Shown piece after piece: positions 20,945-31,976 of a stretch of DNA of 64,000 nucleotides. Below the pieces are notes generated by a model that worked only from the letters and a program-made list of their open reading frames with translations, had not been told where the DNA came from and ran no database searches. Both the position numbers and the translations under genes were made by a program. Positions within the stretch are counted from its first letter, which is position 1. Every line of letters starts with the position of its first letter. This DNA comes from Semisulcospira habei. Taxonomy: Eukaryota > Mollusca > Gastropoda > Semisulcospiridae. The stretch spans positions 219,417,320 through 219,481,319 of the forward strand of contig BTPG01000001.1 of NCBI GenBank assembly GCA_036245525.1, read 5' to 3'.

Positions 20945-23045
20945 AACAAGAAAGGCAAAGCCCTTATGGCTCACGTGTATCAACCGATCCACACATGTCT
21001 GACAATAAGTAAAGGGATGTCTTCTGCACTAACAAAATCCATGTTTTCTCAAAATTTAATCAGTTTTCACACATCTGTGAAACCCCCGTGACACTGGACC
21101 TTTGCGATGAGTCAACTAAATTGGGATACATAGGAAGGTCTTATCATCAGCTACCTTTGTGCCAAATTTGATTGAAAAGTTTGCAAAAATGTTGATAATC
21201 ACAATTATTTTGCCTTTTATACACATTTGTCGAACTCTTGTGACCCGTGACCTTTTCTGAGGGGTCATCCAAATTAGTATGCATAGATAGGTCTTACCAT
21301 CAGGTATCTCTGTAGCAATTTTGGGTTTGAAGTTGAGAATAGTAATTGAGAAAAAAACATTTCTTGTCAAAATATGGCTATTTTTTTTACCTATTTCCTG
21401 AGCTCTTATGACCCGTGACCTTTCTGAGGGGTCATCCAAATTGGTATGCATAGATAGGTCTTACCATCAGATATCTCTTTAGCAAGATAATAAGTACAAT
21501 TAATGGCATTTTATACACATTTGTCGACCTCTTGTGACCCTTGACTTTCCGAGGGGTCATCCAAATTAGTATACATAGAAAGGTATTACCATCAGGCATC
21601 TCTGTAGCAAGTTTGGGTTTTAAGTTGGGTTTCACACGTCTGTCAACCTCCCGTGACCTTTGTGATGAGTCGACTAAATTAGTATGCATAGGAAGGTCTT
21701 ATCATCAGCTATCTTTGTACCAAATTTGGTCGACAAATTTGCAAAAATTTGGGAATACCTACAATTTTATTAAAAAAATCTGCATTATACACACATTTGC
21801 CAGCATCTTGTGACCCTTGACCTTTCCAAGGGGTCATCCAAATTACTATGCATAGATAGGTCTTACCATCAGATATCTCTGTAGCACGTTTGGGTTTGAA
21901 GTTGTGAACAGTATTTGAGAAAAAAAAACCATCTTTTGTCAAAATATGGCAATTTTGGACCAATTTCTTGAGCTCTTGTGACCCTTGACCTTTCCGAGGG
22001 ATCAACCAAATTAGTATGCATAGAAAGGTCTTACCATCAGGTATCTTTGTACCAAGTTTGGATTTGAAGTTACGAATAGTATTTGAGAAAAAATATTTTT
22101 TGGCTCACGTGCGAAGCAAAAGTGAGTATGTTTTGCATTTTGGGCCAGTGGTCGTCCGTCCGTCGTCCGTGGTAAACATTAACGTTGGCATTTTCTTGGA
22201 GACTATTCAAGCCACATTCTTCAAACTTGGCACAAGAATACTTTGTGGTAAGACCTTTCTAAACATACCAATTTGAGTGACCTCAAATCACAATGGTCAA
22301 GGTCACAGGGGATCCGGAAATAGGTCAAAAATAGCTGTATTTTGACATAATTATTTTTTTTTCTCCAATACTATTTACAACTTCAAACCCAAACTTGGTA
22401 CAAAGATACCTGATGGTAAGACCTTTCTATACGTACTAATTTGGTTGATCCCTCGGACAGGTCAAGGGTCACAAAAGCTCAGGAAATAGGTGAAAAATAG
22501 CCATATTTTGACAAAAGATTTTTTTTTCTCAAATACTATTCACAACTTCAAACCCAAACTTGGTACAGAGATACCTGATGGTAAGACTTATCTATGCATA
22601 CCAATTTGGATGACCCCTTGGAAAGGTCAAGGGTCACAAGAGGCTGGCAAATGTGTGTAAAATGCTTTCCGAGGGATCAACCAAATTAGTACGTATAGAA
22701 AGGTCTTACCATCAGGTATCTTCATACCAAGTTTGGGTTTGAAGTTGTGAATAGTATTTGAGAAAAAATAAATTATGTCAACATACAGCTATTTTTTACC
22801 TATTTTCTAATCCCCTGTGACCTTTACCTTTGTGAGAGGTCACTCAAATTGGTATGTTTAGAAAGGTCTTACCACAAAGTATCCTTGGGCCAAGTTTGAA
22901 GAATGTGGCTTGAATAGTCTCTAAGAAAATGGCAACGTTAAAGTTTACCACGGACGGATGACAGATGATAGACAAGGGACGATGGACGGATGACCATGGG
23001 CCCAAAACATACTCACTTTTGCTTCGCACATTAGCCAAAAATTAG
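20945..23045 (-). mobile_element. R4: tandem-repeat element on the minus strand
   Basis: Read on the minus strand, it runs from GGCTAATGTGCGAAGC (23036) through the GTAAACTTTAACGTTGCC block and several ~165-bp units (TGACCCTTGACCTTTC on the + strand) to the right end, which reads AACAAGAAAGGCAAAGCCC on the + strand at 20945. A + strand copy (R5, 22097-22663) interrupts it. Together R3/R4 and R1/R2 give the intron kilobase-scale inverted repeats. Confidence 0.7.
22097..22663 (+). mobile_element. R5: partial + strand copy within R4
   Basis: It starts TTTTTTGGCTCACGTGCGAAGC, runs through the left block and two tandem units with AGGTCAAGGGTCAC, and stops at about 22663, where minus-strand R4 text (CTTTCCGAGGGATCAACC) resumes. 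Confidence 0.65.
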
Positions 23046-25100
23046 GTCATGTCTAGTTATGCTAATCTCGCTGCTGAACGTACATTTGGTGCGAAGCGCC
23101 ATATGTATTTGTATGTGAGTATGTATGTATGTGTGTGTGTATGTATGTAAAGAAGAGAATCTCTGATATTTTTGTACACACAAGCTTGAAACTTGGCGAA
23201 ATACTTTATTAAGTGGGTGGCTAAGAGAGCCTCCGAGCATATTGTAATTGAATGTCTCATTGAAGACATAAACAACCGTGTATATGAAGTCGGTTGACCC
23301 AGATTAGAGTCCGTAATTTTTGTCATATTTACTAGAACTTTTGGAGAAAGACATTAGATGAGCCAGCTTTGTATCCTTTCAACTTCTTTAGTAAAAATTA
23401 ATTCTTTTCAGAAAATAATTAAAACAGTAAAAAGTCTTCACTTCTAAGTTCTAGAGAAAGTCAGACAGAGCCAGTAAAACAAGCAACTCCGTCACCACGC
23501 AAACACTGATACTCTAAATATGATGTAATTCTATCTCTCTCTCTCTCTCATTCGCTCTTTCTCGCACATATGCGTGCATCACCAAGAGGCATAGATCCTC
23601 ATGTGCCTGAAGGGTGCATAAACATCTATGCCTCTTTAGGATGTTTGGAGCATGCGCATGCACTCACACACACGCATACACACACATCGACGCGCTTTCA
23701 GAAGAGCATGTAGGTGTACTTAGTATAGCATGTAGCTAGATAAAGTCAACCTGATTTCACACAAATTATAGCAAGACTGAAATTGTACCGTGAAATTCTA
23801 GTTTTGTCACCATTTTCGCAAGTCTTGAAGCGAAAGCGAAACTCATATCACGTTAAATATAAAATTACATAAAGACAAAAAAAGTACGTCATGACAAATG
23901 ACATTTGACAAACCAGTGACACATGTGCGCATCTCCAAGGGGCATAGATCCTCAAGTACCCGGAGGGTGCATGAACATCTATGCCTCTTGAGGATGTTTG
24001 CAGCACGCGCATGCACACGCATACACACACATCGATGCGCTTCAGAAGAGCATGCAGGTGTACTTAGTATATCATGTAGCTAGGTAAAGTCAACCTGATT
24101 TCACACAATCATAGCAAGACTGAAATTGTACTGTGAAATTCTAGTTTTGTCACCATTTTCCCAAGTCTTGAAGCGAAAGTGAATCTCATATCACGTTAAA
24201 TATAAAATTACATAAAACAAAAAAATACATCATGACAAATGACGTTTGACAAACCAATGACGCATCTTGCCAGAGTTCAAAACTTTAGTGTACTTTCTAG
24301 TCTCTTTGACCAAGGGAAACAAATACGTGTATGATGTACATTGATCTTTTTACAATGGAAAATCATATAATTAAGTGATTGCTTGTGCATATGATGTTGG
24401 ACTATCATTCCTGCAAACACGAGTTTTGGGTGACATTTATGCGGGACGTGGTACTGCCAAAATCCTAACACTTTCTCGCTACGAACGGGCCTGTGCACAA
24501 TGTTCATTATCGTTATCAAACACATCTGTGTTTCCTTGAGCTGGCAAATTCCTTTCACGTATGCATACATTTTGTCAGTAGTGATGAGAGCGTCTCACAA
24601 TGAATGTACAGATAGTTTCTGGTCAGACCAAAATATTCAGATGTTACAGCAGACGAAAGATGAGAGATTTCTGAATCTAAATCATTCAGATCTACAGTGC
24701 TCTATTGAGTGCTGAATGCAGAATTTCGAATTTGTATGAATGCACACTTCTGCTCCAAGGTCAAGCAGTTTACAAACAAATCATAAAAATCTTCGATCTC
24801 GCCCTTTGTATCTTTGATTTTTGCACATCATGCTTTGCCAAGTCATTAGAGCACCTACCTGCGAAAATCAGCAGGTCTTTTCGAAACGACCAACTCGCAG
24901 CTGCAGATGATGTTTGTGTCTATTCTGGACACGGGCAGTTTCGTTTTCCTGTATATTACAATTATACACGTTCTTCATTCTCACTCTGTCTGTCATGATG
25001 ATTAAATTCCGCTGCGGATTTATCTAAACAATGCGTTTTACTTTTAGCTTGTAATTCGCCCAAAAACATACTCACAAGGTGCGAGTTGTATCCGACACAA
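23046..25100. other. CDC42 intron, no gene seen
   Basis: It contains a GTATGTATGTGTGTG microsatellite (23110-23150), a CT repeat (23533-23550) and a direct tandem duplication (23570-24260). The 24280-25080 part shows nothing recognisable. Confidence 0.6.
23570..24260. repeat. Tandem duplication, two ~353-bp units
   Basis: GGCATAGATCCTCA occurs at 23588 and 23941, and the following ~320 bp agree closely (for example TGTAGCTAG-TAAAGTCAACC, GTGAAATTCTAGTTTTGTCACC). Each unit also holds a palindrome pair, GGCATAGATCCTCA with CATCTATGCCTCTT, and a CACACGCATACACACAC run. Confidence 0.85.
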
Positions 25101-25104
25101 AGTT

Positions 25105-25285
25105 AGCCGAACAAGACCGCAGAGCACATCCTCCAGGACTGTGGGAACCACCAGCCGCTGAGGGAGGAGATATGGCCGAAGCCCGCCACTCTACAAGAGA
25201 AACTGTACGGGCCTGTGGAGGCGCTACAGAAGACCACAGATTTCATTTTGAGAGCCAAACTCCAAGTGTGATTGCGTTCGAGAAG
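25105..25285 (+). mobile_element. LINE 3' fragment (ORF2 C-terminus, GAA-repeat tail)
   Basis: One frame reads NKTAEHILQDCGNHQPLREE, then IWPKPATLQEKLYGPV and TTDFILRAKLQV before a stop. This is the typical end of RNase H-bearing LINE ORF2 proteins in invertebrates. The element ends with GCGTTCGAGAAGAAGAAGAAG. The 5' part is truncated. Confidence 0.75.
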
Positions 25286-25769
25286 AAGAAGAAGTTAGCC
25301 GGACAGACTCGGAAATATGTTTGAACCAATCAGAGATGCACATTTATGTGGTGCTCCTGATCGAAATCGTCATAAGACCAAATTTGGAAGTTATCGACAA
25401 ATTCCTAGGTTTGCCTCAGTCAGGTTTTTGCCGTTGATTGTTCCTTTAGGCTAGGGTAAAGGACAAATTACTGCAAGGGAGAGAAGTGGCTTTCAAAAGA
25501 CATAACTTGTTTCAATGTGGTAAGAAGAATGTGCGCTTTGACCCGGCTCGAAAGTAGGCAAAATGCACATATTTTGAGGGGGAAAAAATGTAAACAAATT
25601 CCGGGTACTTTGTTTATTTAACATTTATGGGTATTCAATAAAAGCTCTGAGGAAAAAGGAGTATGTTTTCGCATAGAGGACACTCGGAACTTGCATAAAA
25701 TCCGGAAAACCCAAAACAGCCAACGTGACAGATTTTTCACAATGGAGGTGTCCTAGATCGCCCTAAACC
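25286..25769. other. Intron stretch with nothing recognised
   Basis: AT-rich sequence with no open frame of note, no splice-bounded coding segment and no transposon ends that I can see. Confidence 0.5.
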
Positions 25770-26490
25770 CAAGAGCTCAGGAAATAGGTTCAAAAAGCCA
25801 TATGTTGACAAAATATGTTTTTTGTCAAATACTATTCACAACTTCAAACCCAATCTTGGTACAAAGATACCTGATGGTAAGACCTTTCTAAGAATACTAG
25901 TTTGGATGACCCCTCAGAAAAGGTCAAGGGTCACAAGAGGTCGACAAATGTGTATAAAATGCCAATTTTTGATAGAAATGTAGTTATCAACATTTTTGCA
26001 AACTTTTCAATCAAATTTGGCACAAAGGTAGCTGATGATAAGACCTTCCTATGTATACTAATTTAGTTGACTCATCACAAATGTTAAGGGTCACATGGGG
26101 TTTACATATGTGTGAAAACTGATTAAATTTTGAGAAAACATGGATTTTGTTGGTGCAGAAGCCATCCACTTTGGTATCAGCTTCAGCCCACTTAATCAAA
26201 TTTCAAATACAAACAATTTTGAATTTCCAAAAACTTCAGTATCTCGTTTGAGCTTGCCCTTAGCACCACGTGAATGTTCTGTGTTTACGTACAGTGTGTG
26301 AGTGAATGCACGTGATTCACGTGAGCGTGCTTGTTGGATTCAGTTCGCGGCGGCGCTTTGAGCCGATTTTCAATTGGGATAAAGCGCCTATTTAATGCGC
26401 ATATTATTATTATTATTATCCCATTACTTATTGTCATGTGTGGACTGGTCATACACGTAAGCCATAATGACTTTGCCGTCCTTGTTTTTT
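25770..26490 (+). mobile_element. R6: 5'-truncated tandem-repeat element abutting CDC42 exon 4
   Basis: Two repeat units (CACAACTTCAAACCC, GATACCTGATGGTAAGACC, AGGTCAAGGGTCACAAGAGG) and the right end (GTCATACACGTAAGCCATAA, TGACTTTGCCGTCCTTG, 26448-26485). A SINE-like element interrupts it at 26171-26423. The right end runs directly into the TTTTTTATCAAG acceptor of exon 4. Confidence 0.72.
26171..26423 (-). mobile_element. SINE-like element, relative of 10550-10803
   Basis: On the minus strand it parallels the insert in DIRS-D: (ATT)n end, GCGC-ATT segment, GTTCGCGG, CACGTGAATCACGTG, GTACGTAAACACAGAACATT and AGGGCAAGCTCAA. It splits the R6 sequence GCAGAAGCCATCC from ACTTATTGTCA. Confidence 0.7.
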
Positions 26491-26496
26491 ATCAAG

Positions 26497-26694
26497 TGGC
26501 AACCAGAGATTACGCACCACTGTCAGAGAACGCCATTCTTGCTGGTGGGGACACAGATCGACTTGCGAGACGACGCTGCCACTGTGGAGAAACTGGCAAA
26601 GAACAAGCAGAGGCCCATCACTCAGGAACAAGGGGAGAAACTGGCACGTGATCTTCGAGCTGTCAAATATGTGGAGTGCTCTGCTCTTACACAG
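26497..26694 (+). CDS. CDC42: CDC42 GTPase, coding exon 4 (residues 97-162)
   Basis: This 198-bp, phase-0 exon encodes 66 residues. It starts WQPEITHHC, then [15 protein letters not shown], whose TQID is the G4 guanine-specificity motif. The insert-helix region characteristic of Rho GTPases follows ([12 protein letters not shown]), then [17 protein letters not shown] with the G5 SAL motif. The donor is ACAG before GTAAGG. Residue 98 is Q where human CDC42 has V; Rac and Rho differ there too, so function is probably kept. The acceptor pyrimidine tract is supplied by, or directly joined to, the end of repeat R6. Confidence 0.96.
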
Positions 26695-27929
26695 GTAAGG
26701 TTGTGAATCGGAGAGCAGGCACATTACCTTGTGAATGGTAACCAACCCAACCCAACCCCACCCCCTTGGCTTGACTTCACAAACGAAGATTCTACAGGGG
26801 TTGTCCACGTCGTCTGCATCTGCAGGCATACTCGTGGCTGCGGAGGCCAATCCGGGAGAGGCAGGTACGACCGCATTGGTTGCAGGGGGAGGTCTGGTCA
26901 GGGTTCTGAGTTGCAGCGTCTCTGTTTTTTCTCCTGAGCCGCTTGTTCTTAAGGTTAGCTCTGCGAGAGTCCTCAAAGGAGATGGCTGCTTTGTGAATGG
27001 TGGAGCGCCAGGTGAATGGTAACAGGCACATAAGAAATTACTATGTAACGTAATTTGTTTCCTTGAGGAGTAATTACAAGTACTACTCGTAATTACAAGT
27101 ACTACTTGTTATTACAAGTACTGCTCTTAGTAATTACAGTACATACGACCAATTACAACTAATTATAGGCACCTAGGAAGTAATTCTGACCAATTTGAGT
27201 ATGGTTGGCGAAAACAGGCTCATAAGGAATTAGTCATAGGCGTAAGTAATTACACCTAGTAGCAATAGTTGGCAGATCCCAAGTAGCATGAGAATGCTTG
27301 CTAGATTAAGCGACTTTGAGCTGAGACTAAACTAGGTGAGCCACAAAATGTGGGCAACTTGGCTAGCGTCTGCCATGTCGTTTCAATAGCTAGTAAAGTT
27401 ATTAAACTTTGGTGTACGAGCAGTATATATGTGAGCCTATGGAAAACATGGTGCGCGTAACAACTGGCATACTTTTAGTCAAGAAAACCACACTACAACA
27501 TGAAATAGTGGAAACTGTGATTCCGCTGTGAAGACATTGTTGTTGGAACACTTACATTTTTCACAGTTTCCTTTTCACCAAGATGGACTAATCTATAGAT
27601 GATTTTTATGTGTAGGTCCATTAGTATGTTCAGTGTGACAACAAACACTTTCCCTATAAGACTGAGTCACAGTAGGGTCATTCTCTGAAAAGGGGGTCAG
27701 AATGTGTGACATAAGGGGCCAATATCCAGCTTCCTGCAATTTTTCCAGCAGTGTGGTATAATGTACTCGTACTATCCATAAAATGTATGAGAAACGAGAA
27801 AAGATATTTCAAACAGTGGTTTTTGTGTGAGCCACAAATAATTAATCTGACCTGGCATCTTTCATGGCTGCTACATGGACACCAAACAGTGCCTGTAAAG
27901 AAGCTTAATTTTCACCGGATCATGCTTTG
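26695..27929. other. CDC42 intron, no gene seen
   Basis: A short tandem array of TAATTACAAGTACTAC-like units lies at 27068-27140, and AACCCAACCCAACCCC at 26743-26760. No coding segment is supported. Confidence 0.6.
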
Positions 27930-27949
27930 GACTACACACAAACGATGAT

Positions 27950-28110
27950 GTGGGTCCTACAGGACCCCTATTTTTCAAAGAGCGATTTAACTGGTTATCT
28001 CTGTCCCGATGGCATGGGTCCTACAGGACCCATATTTTTCAAAAACCTATCTAACTGGTTATCCCTGTCCCGATGATGTGGGTCCTACTGGACCCATATA
28101 TTTTACACTA
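27950..28110. repeat. Three 64-bp units with GGGTCCTACAGGACCC palindrome
   Basis: GGGTCCTAC(A/T)GGACCC starts at about 27952, 28016 and 28080, and the text between (ATTTTTCAAA, AACTGGTTATC, TGTCCCGATG) is conserved. One related unit, GGGTCCTGCATGACCC, lies near the other end at 33110. Confidence 0.85.
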
Positions 28111-28351
28111 TAGTACACATCACAGGAAGCATCCTTGTACTTTTAGGCATCATGGCAGAGAGAAAACGGTCTGAAACTTCTGTTTCCCCCAGAAACTGTA
28201 GGTGAAAGTTCACCATTTCTAAGAAACTGAACTGAAACTGGTCGATTTTGCATGGACTTTAACACCCTTCAAAATTAAAATAAACAAACGAGCAAAGGAA
28301 AAATTTGGGTGAGATGCAATTCTCTCATCTTTGTCTCTTCTCAGCAATAGT

Positions 28352-29447
28352 CCACAAGCTAGGAAGGTCTACCGTGCACCCCCCCCCCCCCCCCCCCCCC
28401 CCCAGTACTCAATAAGATGGATTTCAAAGTGTTCCTTAGTATGTCCTGAGATGTTTAAGCCATGTTCCCTGAAAATCCTTAGGAAAACACCAGAGATATA
28501 GCCGATGGCGCAAGGGTACCCCCATTCACGCTCTTCGCAGGTGCTAAAATGAGGTTGAGAAACATTTTCCTCTAAATAAATCAGAATTCATTCCAGAAGC
28601 CCAAATCAGGCAATATTATGTTAAGGCACACGTTCTGCAGCCTCTGCAAAAAACAGAATGAAAAAATATTGAATCTCTGGCTCACAGTGAAGGTATTTGT
28701 GGACCCAGCAAACGACCATTTCCGCGAAATCGAAAAAAAAGACAAAAATAATGTGTCAGATGCCTTCAGACATTTTCTATAGTGCTGGCAGTCCATTTTC
28801 AGGCTTACATTATTAAAACAGGATGTTACAATTATTATAAACTTGACTAGGTGATGCTGTGATCACTGTGAGTGCCACAGTGGTTGATTTTGTATCCCTA
28901 CCCCCAAGTTGTAAAAATACACAAAATTAATTAGAAAAAATTTCTAAAGTTAATCCATTTCATTTTGACCTTTCTTTACCTATTAAATTTCAATAATGTG
29001 AGCATAAAGTGCAAGAAAATAAGGAAAGTCGGCATCCTTTACGGTACATTCGTGGTGAATGATAGCTTTTTCCCATTTAAAATTGCCAAATTGGGAAACG
29101 TACGTTGTTTCCGGTGCCCTCAGAAATTTTGTATACTACCGATAGGTCTTTGTTAGGTTTTATTGGTTAGGATATAGAGTACCACAGTTACTCCCAACCT
29201 GATTTTGTGATGCTATGATGCATTTAAGGGCCACAGTGGCTGAATCTGCTGCCCTACCCCCATTTTACCAGTACGCAAAGTAACGCAAAATGATCATAAA
29301 AATTGCTTACGTAATAGTACTCTGTTTAAATATTTTTTGTTGCCAGTTGTGTTTTTTTTTAAAGTATGCATACTGAGCATAAAAAGTTGTGATCATTTCA
29401 TTAATTTCAATGTAACCCATCAATTTAATTGTAACTATTTTTAACTG
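28352..29447 (+). repeat. Left arm of the foldback element
   Basis: It runs from CCACAAGCTAGGAAGGTCTA to CAATTTAATTGTAAC. Reversed, it matches 31977-33045 over nearly the full length. It contains a run of about 26 C. Confidence 0.88.
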
Positions 29448-29730
29448 GCTGGTCTTTTAGGTGATATTTTACCTAGCGTAAGGCGGGTCTAGTAAGGTCT
29501 CCCCTTTTCCTTTCATTTATTTTTATCTAGAAATGTGTAAATATGAATATGCGTAATAAAGTTTCATGGTTCCTAATAGCCAAAACAATGTTATCAAAAA
29601 TACTTAGTTTCCACATGTCGACCACGAGATCTCCACTTACACCTTCTGCAACGTTCAATCTTTTTTATGGCTGTCTTTAAATCTTATATTGTTCTGGCTG
29701 CCAATAAGTGAGCTGTCAAGAGCTAGGCAG

Positions 29731-29911
29731 CATGTTTTCAGTTTGGTGTATAGGGGCGTGTCTTCTGGTCAGAACTGCCAGCAGACCGCTTCTCTGTATG
29801 GACATGTTTGGAGAATGTGCTAAGGAGACCGATTTTCTACGCCAAATTCGCATAGGGCTGTTTCCACATGACCCAGTCTCACAAGGTGAGTTCAGCTGTG
29901 AACATTTGTGA
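29731..29911 (+). other. Unidentified short open frame in the foldback centre
   Basis: The frame 29708-29911 (67 residues) contains MFSVWCIGACLLVRTASRP, then MDMFGECAKETDFLRQIRIG and FPHDPVSQ. The segment lies between an AG at 29730 and AAG before GTGAGT at 29886, so it could be a captured exon of ~155 bp. I do not recognise the protein. Chance remains possible at this length. Confidence 0.3.
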
Positions 29912-30203
29912 AAGTTGTAAAAAAATGGCAAGGCTTTTTGAGGGCCCTGGAAAGTCTGTCAATTTCAGTCCTTTTCCTTAAAGTCTGTGAAAGTTTGTAA
30001 AAAATGACAATGTACTGGCAAACTTTTGTCTACTTCTTTCTTTTTTTCTCCCTCAATTTGTGACTATTCCCATTGCAAACGATCATGCTGACGCTTGTTG
30101 CAAGTGATCTATATTTAGCTCTGATCATAAAGTGACTGCATGGCGAACATTCTGATTGGTTGTTTACGCTTCTACCGAAGTCCGCCATTCACTAAGCGTT
30201 CTT

Positions 30204-31916
30204 TTATTTTGGTATCTCTTCACGCATTAGGCACGGAAGCTTCAAATAATTGCTGATACAGAGTGATCTGATTAAAGTGTGTAAAGCTTCAGGCTTCAGT
30301 TTGGGTTTGTGAAACGTTCCTGCTTTTCTGGATGGACCCAGTCCAGAGTAATCAGTGTGTAGATGAAAGATGGTGGCCTGGCTCTCCCTGTTCAGCTTGT
30401 TGATGTCATCTGCCCACGGGCTGCAGCCGCCATTCTGCTTTTGCCAATCACTTTGTTGTTGTAGTGTCTCCATTCCCAGCTAGTCCAGAATGCACTGGAA
30501 TCCACTGCAGCACTATTTTGTGGACAGGGCATCCAGTCTATCTTGAAGCTTCCTGGTGAGATCAATGGATCAGGCTGCTGCCTTTCCCTAGCTAGTGCTC
30601 TGCTGCTGTGTTGAGCACCTGCAGATCTGTACGATAGTTGGAGCTGCTGCCGCTAGCTGGTAAGGAGAGGGAGGTAATAGTGCGGTCTGCACAACAGATG
30701 TACACGCCACTTCCTTCATTCAACACAGCATCTTGTGTGGTATCACAGCTGCTGTGAGGGTAGCGCTTGTGCACAACCTCCAGCAAGATGGCTTTGTGCA
30801 GTGCCGCGACCTTTGGCAAAGAGTCCTGGAACATTATGTTGTCTTGAAGGCTCTTTCGAGATGTCCAGGTATCTGAAGGGAGCCGTTCACACATCTTTGG
30901 GCTTGGTTCCAGGACATCAGTGTTAGCCCTTTGCAGGACCTTCAGTTGGCAGTTCAGATTGGGCATTTCTGACGGTTCTTGGTCTGCTCCTGTAGTCTCC
31001 CATGCTGTCGGTGTTTAGTAAGTCTCTTCATCGTGTGTGCTGTTCTGCATTCCAGTGGCTCCAATGTCCTCCATTTCCTAAATTGGGGTGCTCCAGATGG
31101 CTCTAAGAATGTCACTGCATCATGAGAATGACCCATGTTCTGCATCTTGTCAAGCCTGGCTTTTTGGGTTTCAGGCAGTGTTTCATGTTGTCGATGTATC
31201 TTGGTACCGCACAACTGGTCTGACCGAGCATGTGTTTGCTTGTGCCAGGATGCTGTAATTTGCGCCAATGTGGTCCCCACCAGTTCTTCATCAGAGACTC
31301 TTTCTTTTTTGCAGCTCTAGCTTCCATGGTTTCAATGTGAGGCCTCCACGTGAATCCAGTAATTTATTTGTTGCCAGTAAAGTTGGCCTGTCTGTCTTTG
31401 GTACTGGAAGATCTCCAGTTTTGAGGTGACCTCTTCCATCTGATTGAAAGAGATGGTCTAGCTCAGTTTGAGTGGCCTCTTTCAGTCCAGCTGCTGACTC
31501 TATAGTCAGCATCCTGGATTCTGGAGGATGCTATTTCTTTATGTTCTGGAGGATGCTATTTCTTTATGCCTCCACGTGAATCCAGTAATTTATTTGTTGC
31601 CAGTAAAGTTGGCCTGTCTGTCTTTGGTACTGGAAGGTCTCCAGTTTTGAGGTGACCTCTTCCATCTGATTGAAAGAGATGGTCTAGCTCAGTTTGAGTG
31701 GCCTCTTTCAGTCCAGCTGCTGACTCTATTGGCAGCATCCTGGATTCTGGAGGATGCTATTTCTTTATGTTCTGCTGCGCTCCACACTGCAAAGTCATCT
31801 GCATGGAGGATGTTCAAGACGAACCTTGGTACTGTTGTACTGATGTCATTAATGTAGACCAAAAACAGCATCAGACACAACATCTCCCTGAGGTACACCT
31901 TCCCCGAGTTTGACAA
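30204..31916 (-). pseudogene. LINE ORF2 remnant (RT palm to RNase H), minus strand
   Basis: On the minus strand, LVYINDI and ILHADDFAVWSAAEH (31760-31860) carry the RT catalytic ADD. Then come the thumb region (LDKMQ, LEPLECR), the RNase H segment AVLNEGSGVYI with SLSLPASGSSSNYR (30660-30720), and a C-terminal LNRESQATIFHLHTDYSGLG (30340-30400). Several frames are needed, so the copy is dead. It occupies the centre of the foldback element. Confidence 0.75.
31341..31775. repeat. Tandem duplication of ~220 bp in the LINE remnant
   Basis: CCTCCACGTGAATCCAGTAA starts at 31346 and again at 31569. The following ~190 bp match almost exactly (GTAAAGTTGGCCTGTCTGTC, GTCCAGCTGCTGACTCTAT), up to CTGGAGGATGCTATTTCTTT. 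Confidence 0.85.
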
Positions 31917-31976
31917 GAGTGCTGAATGTGCAGACGATAGAAGCTTCAGCGGCAGCCCCTGTTAAGCATGCCTTAA

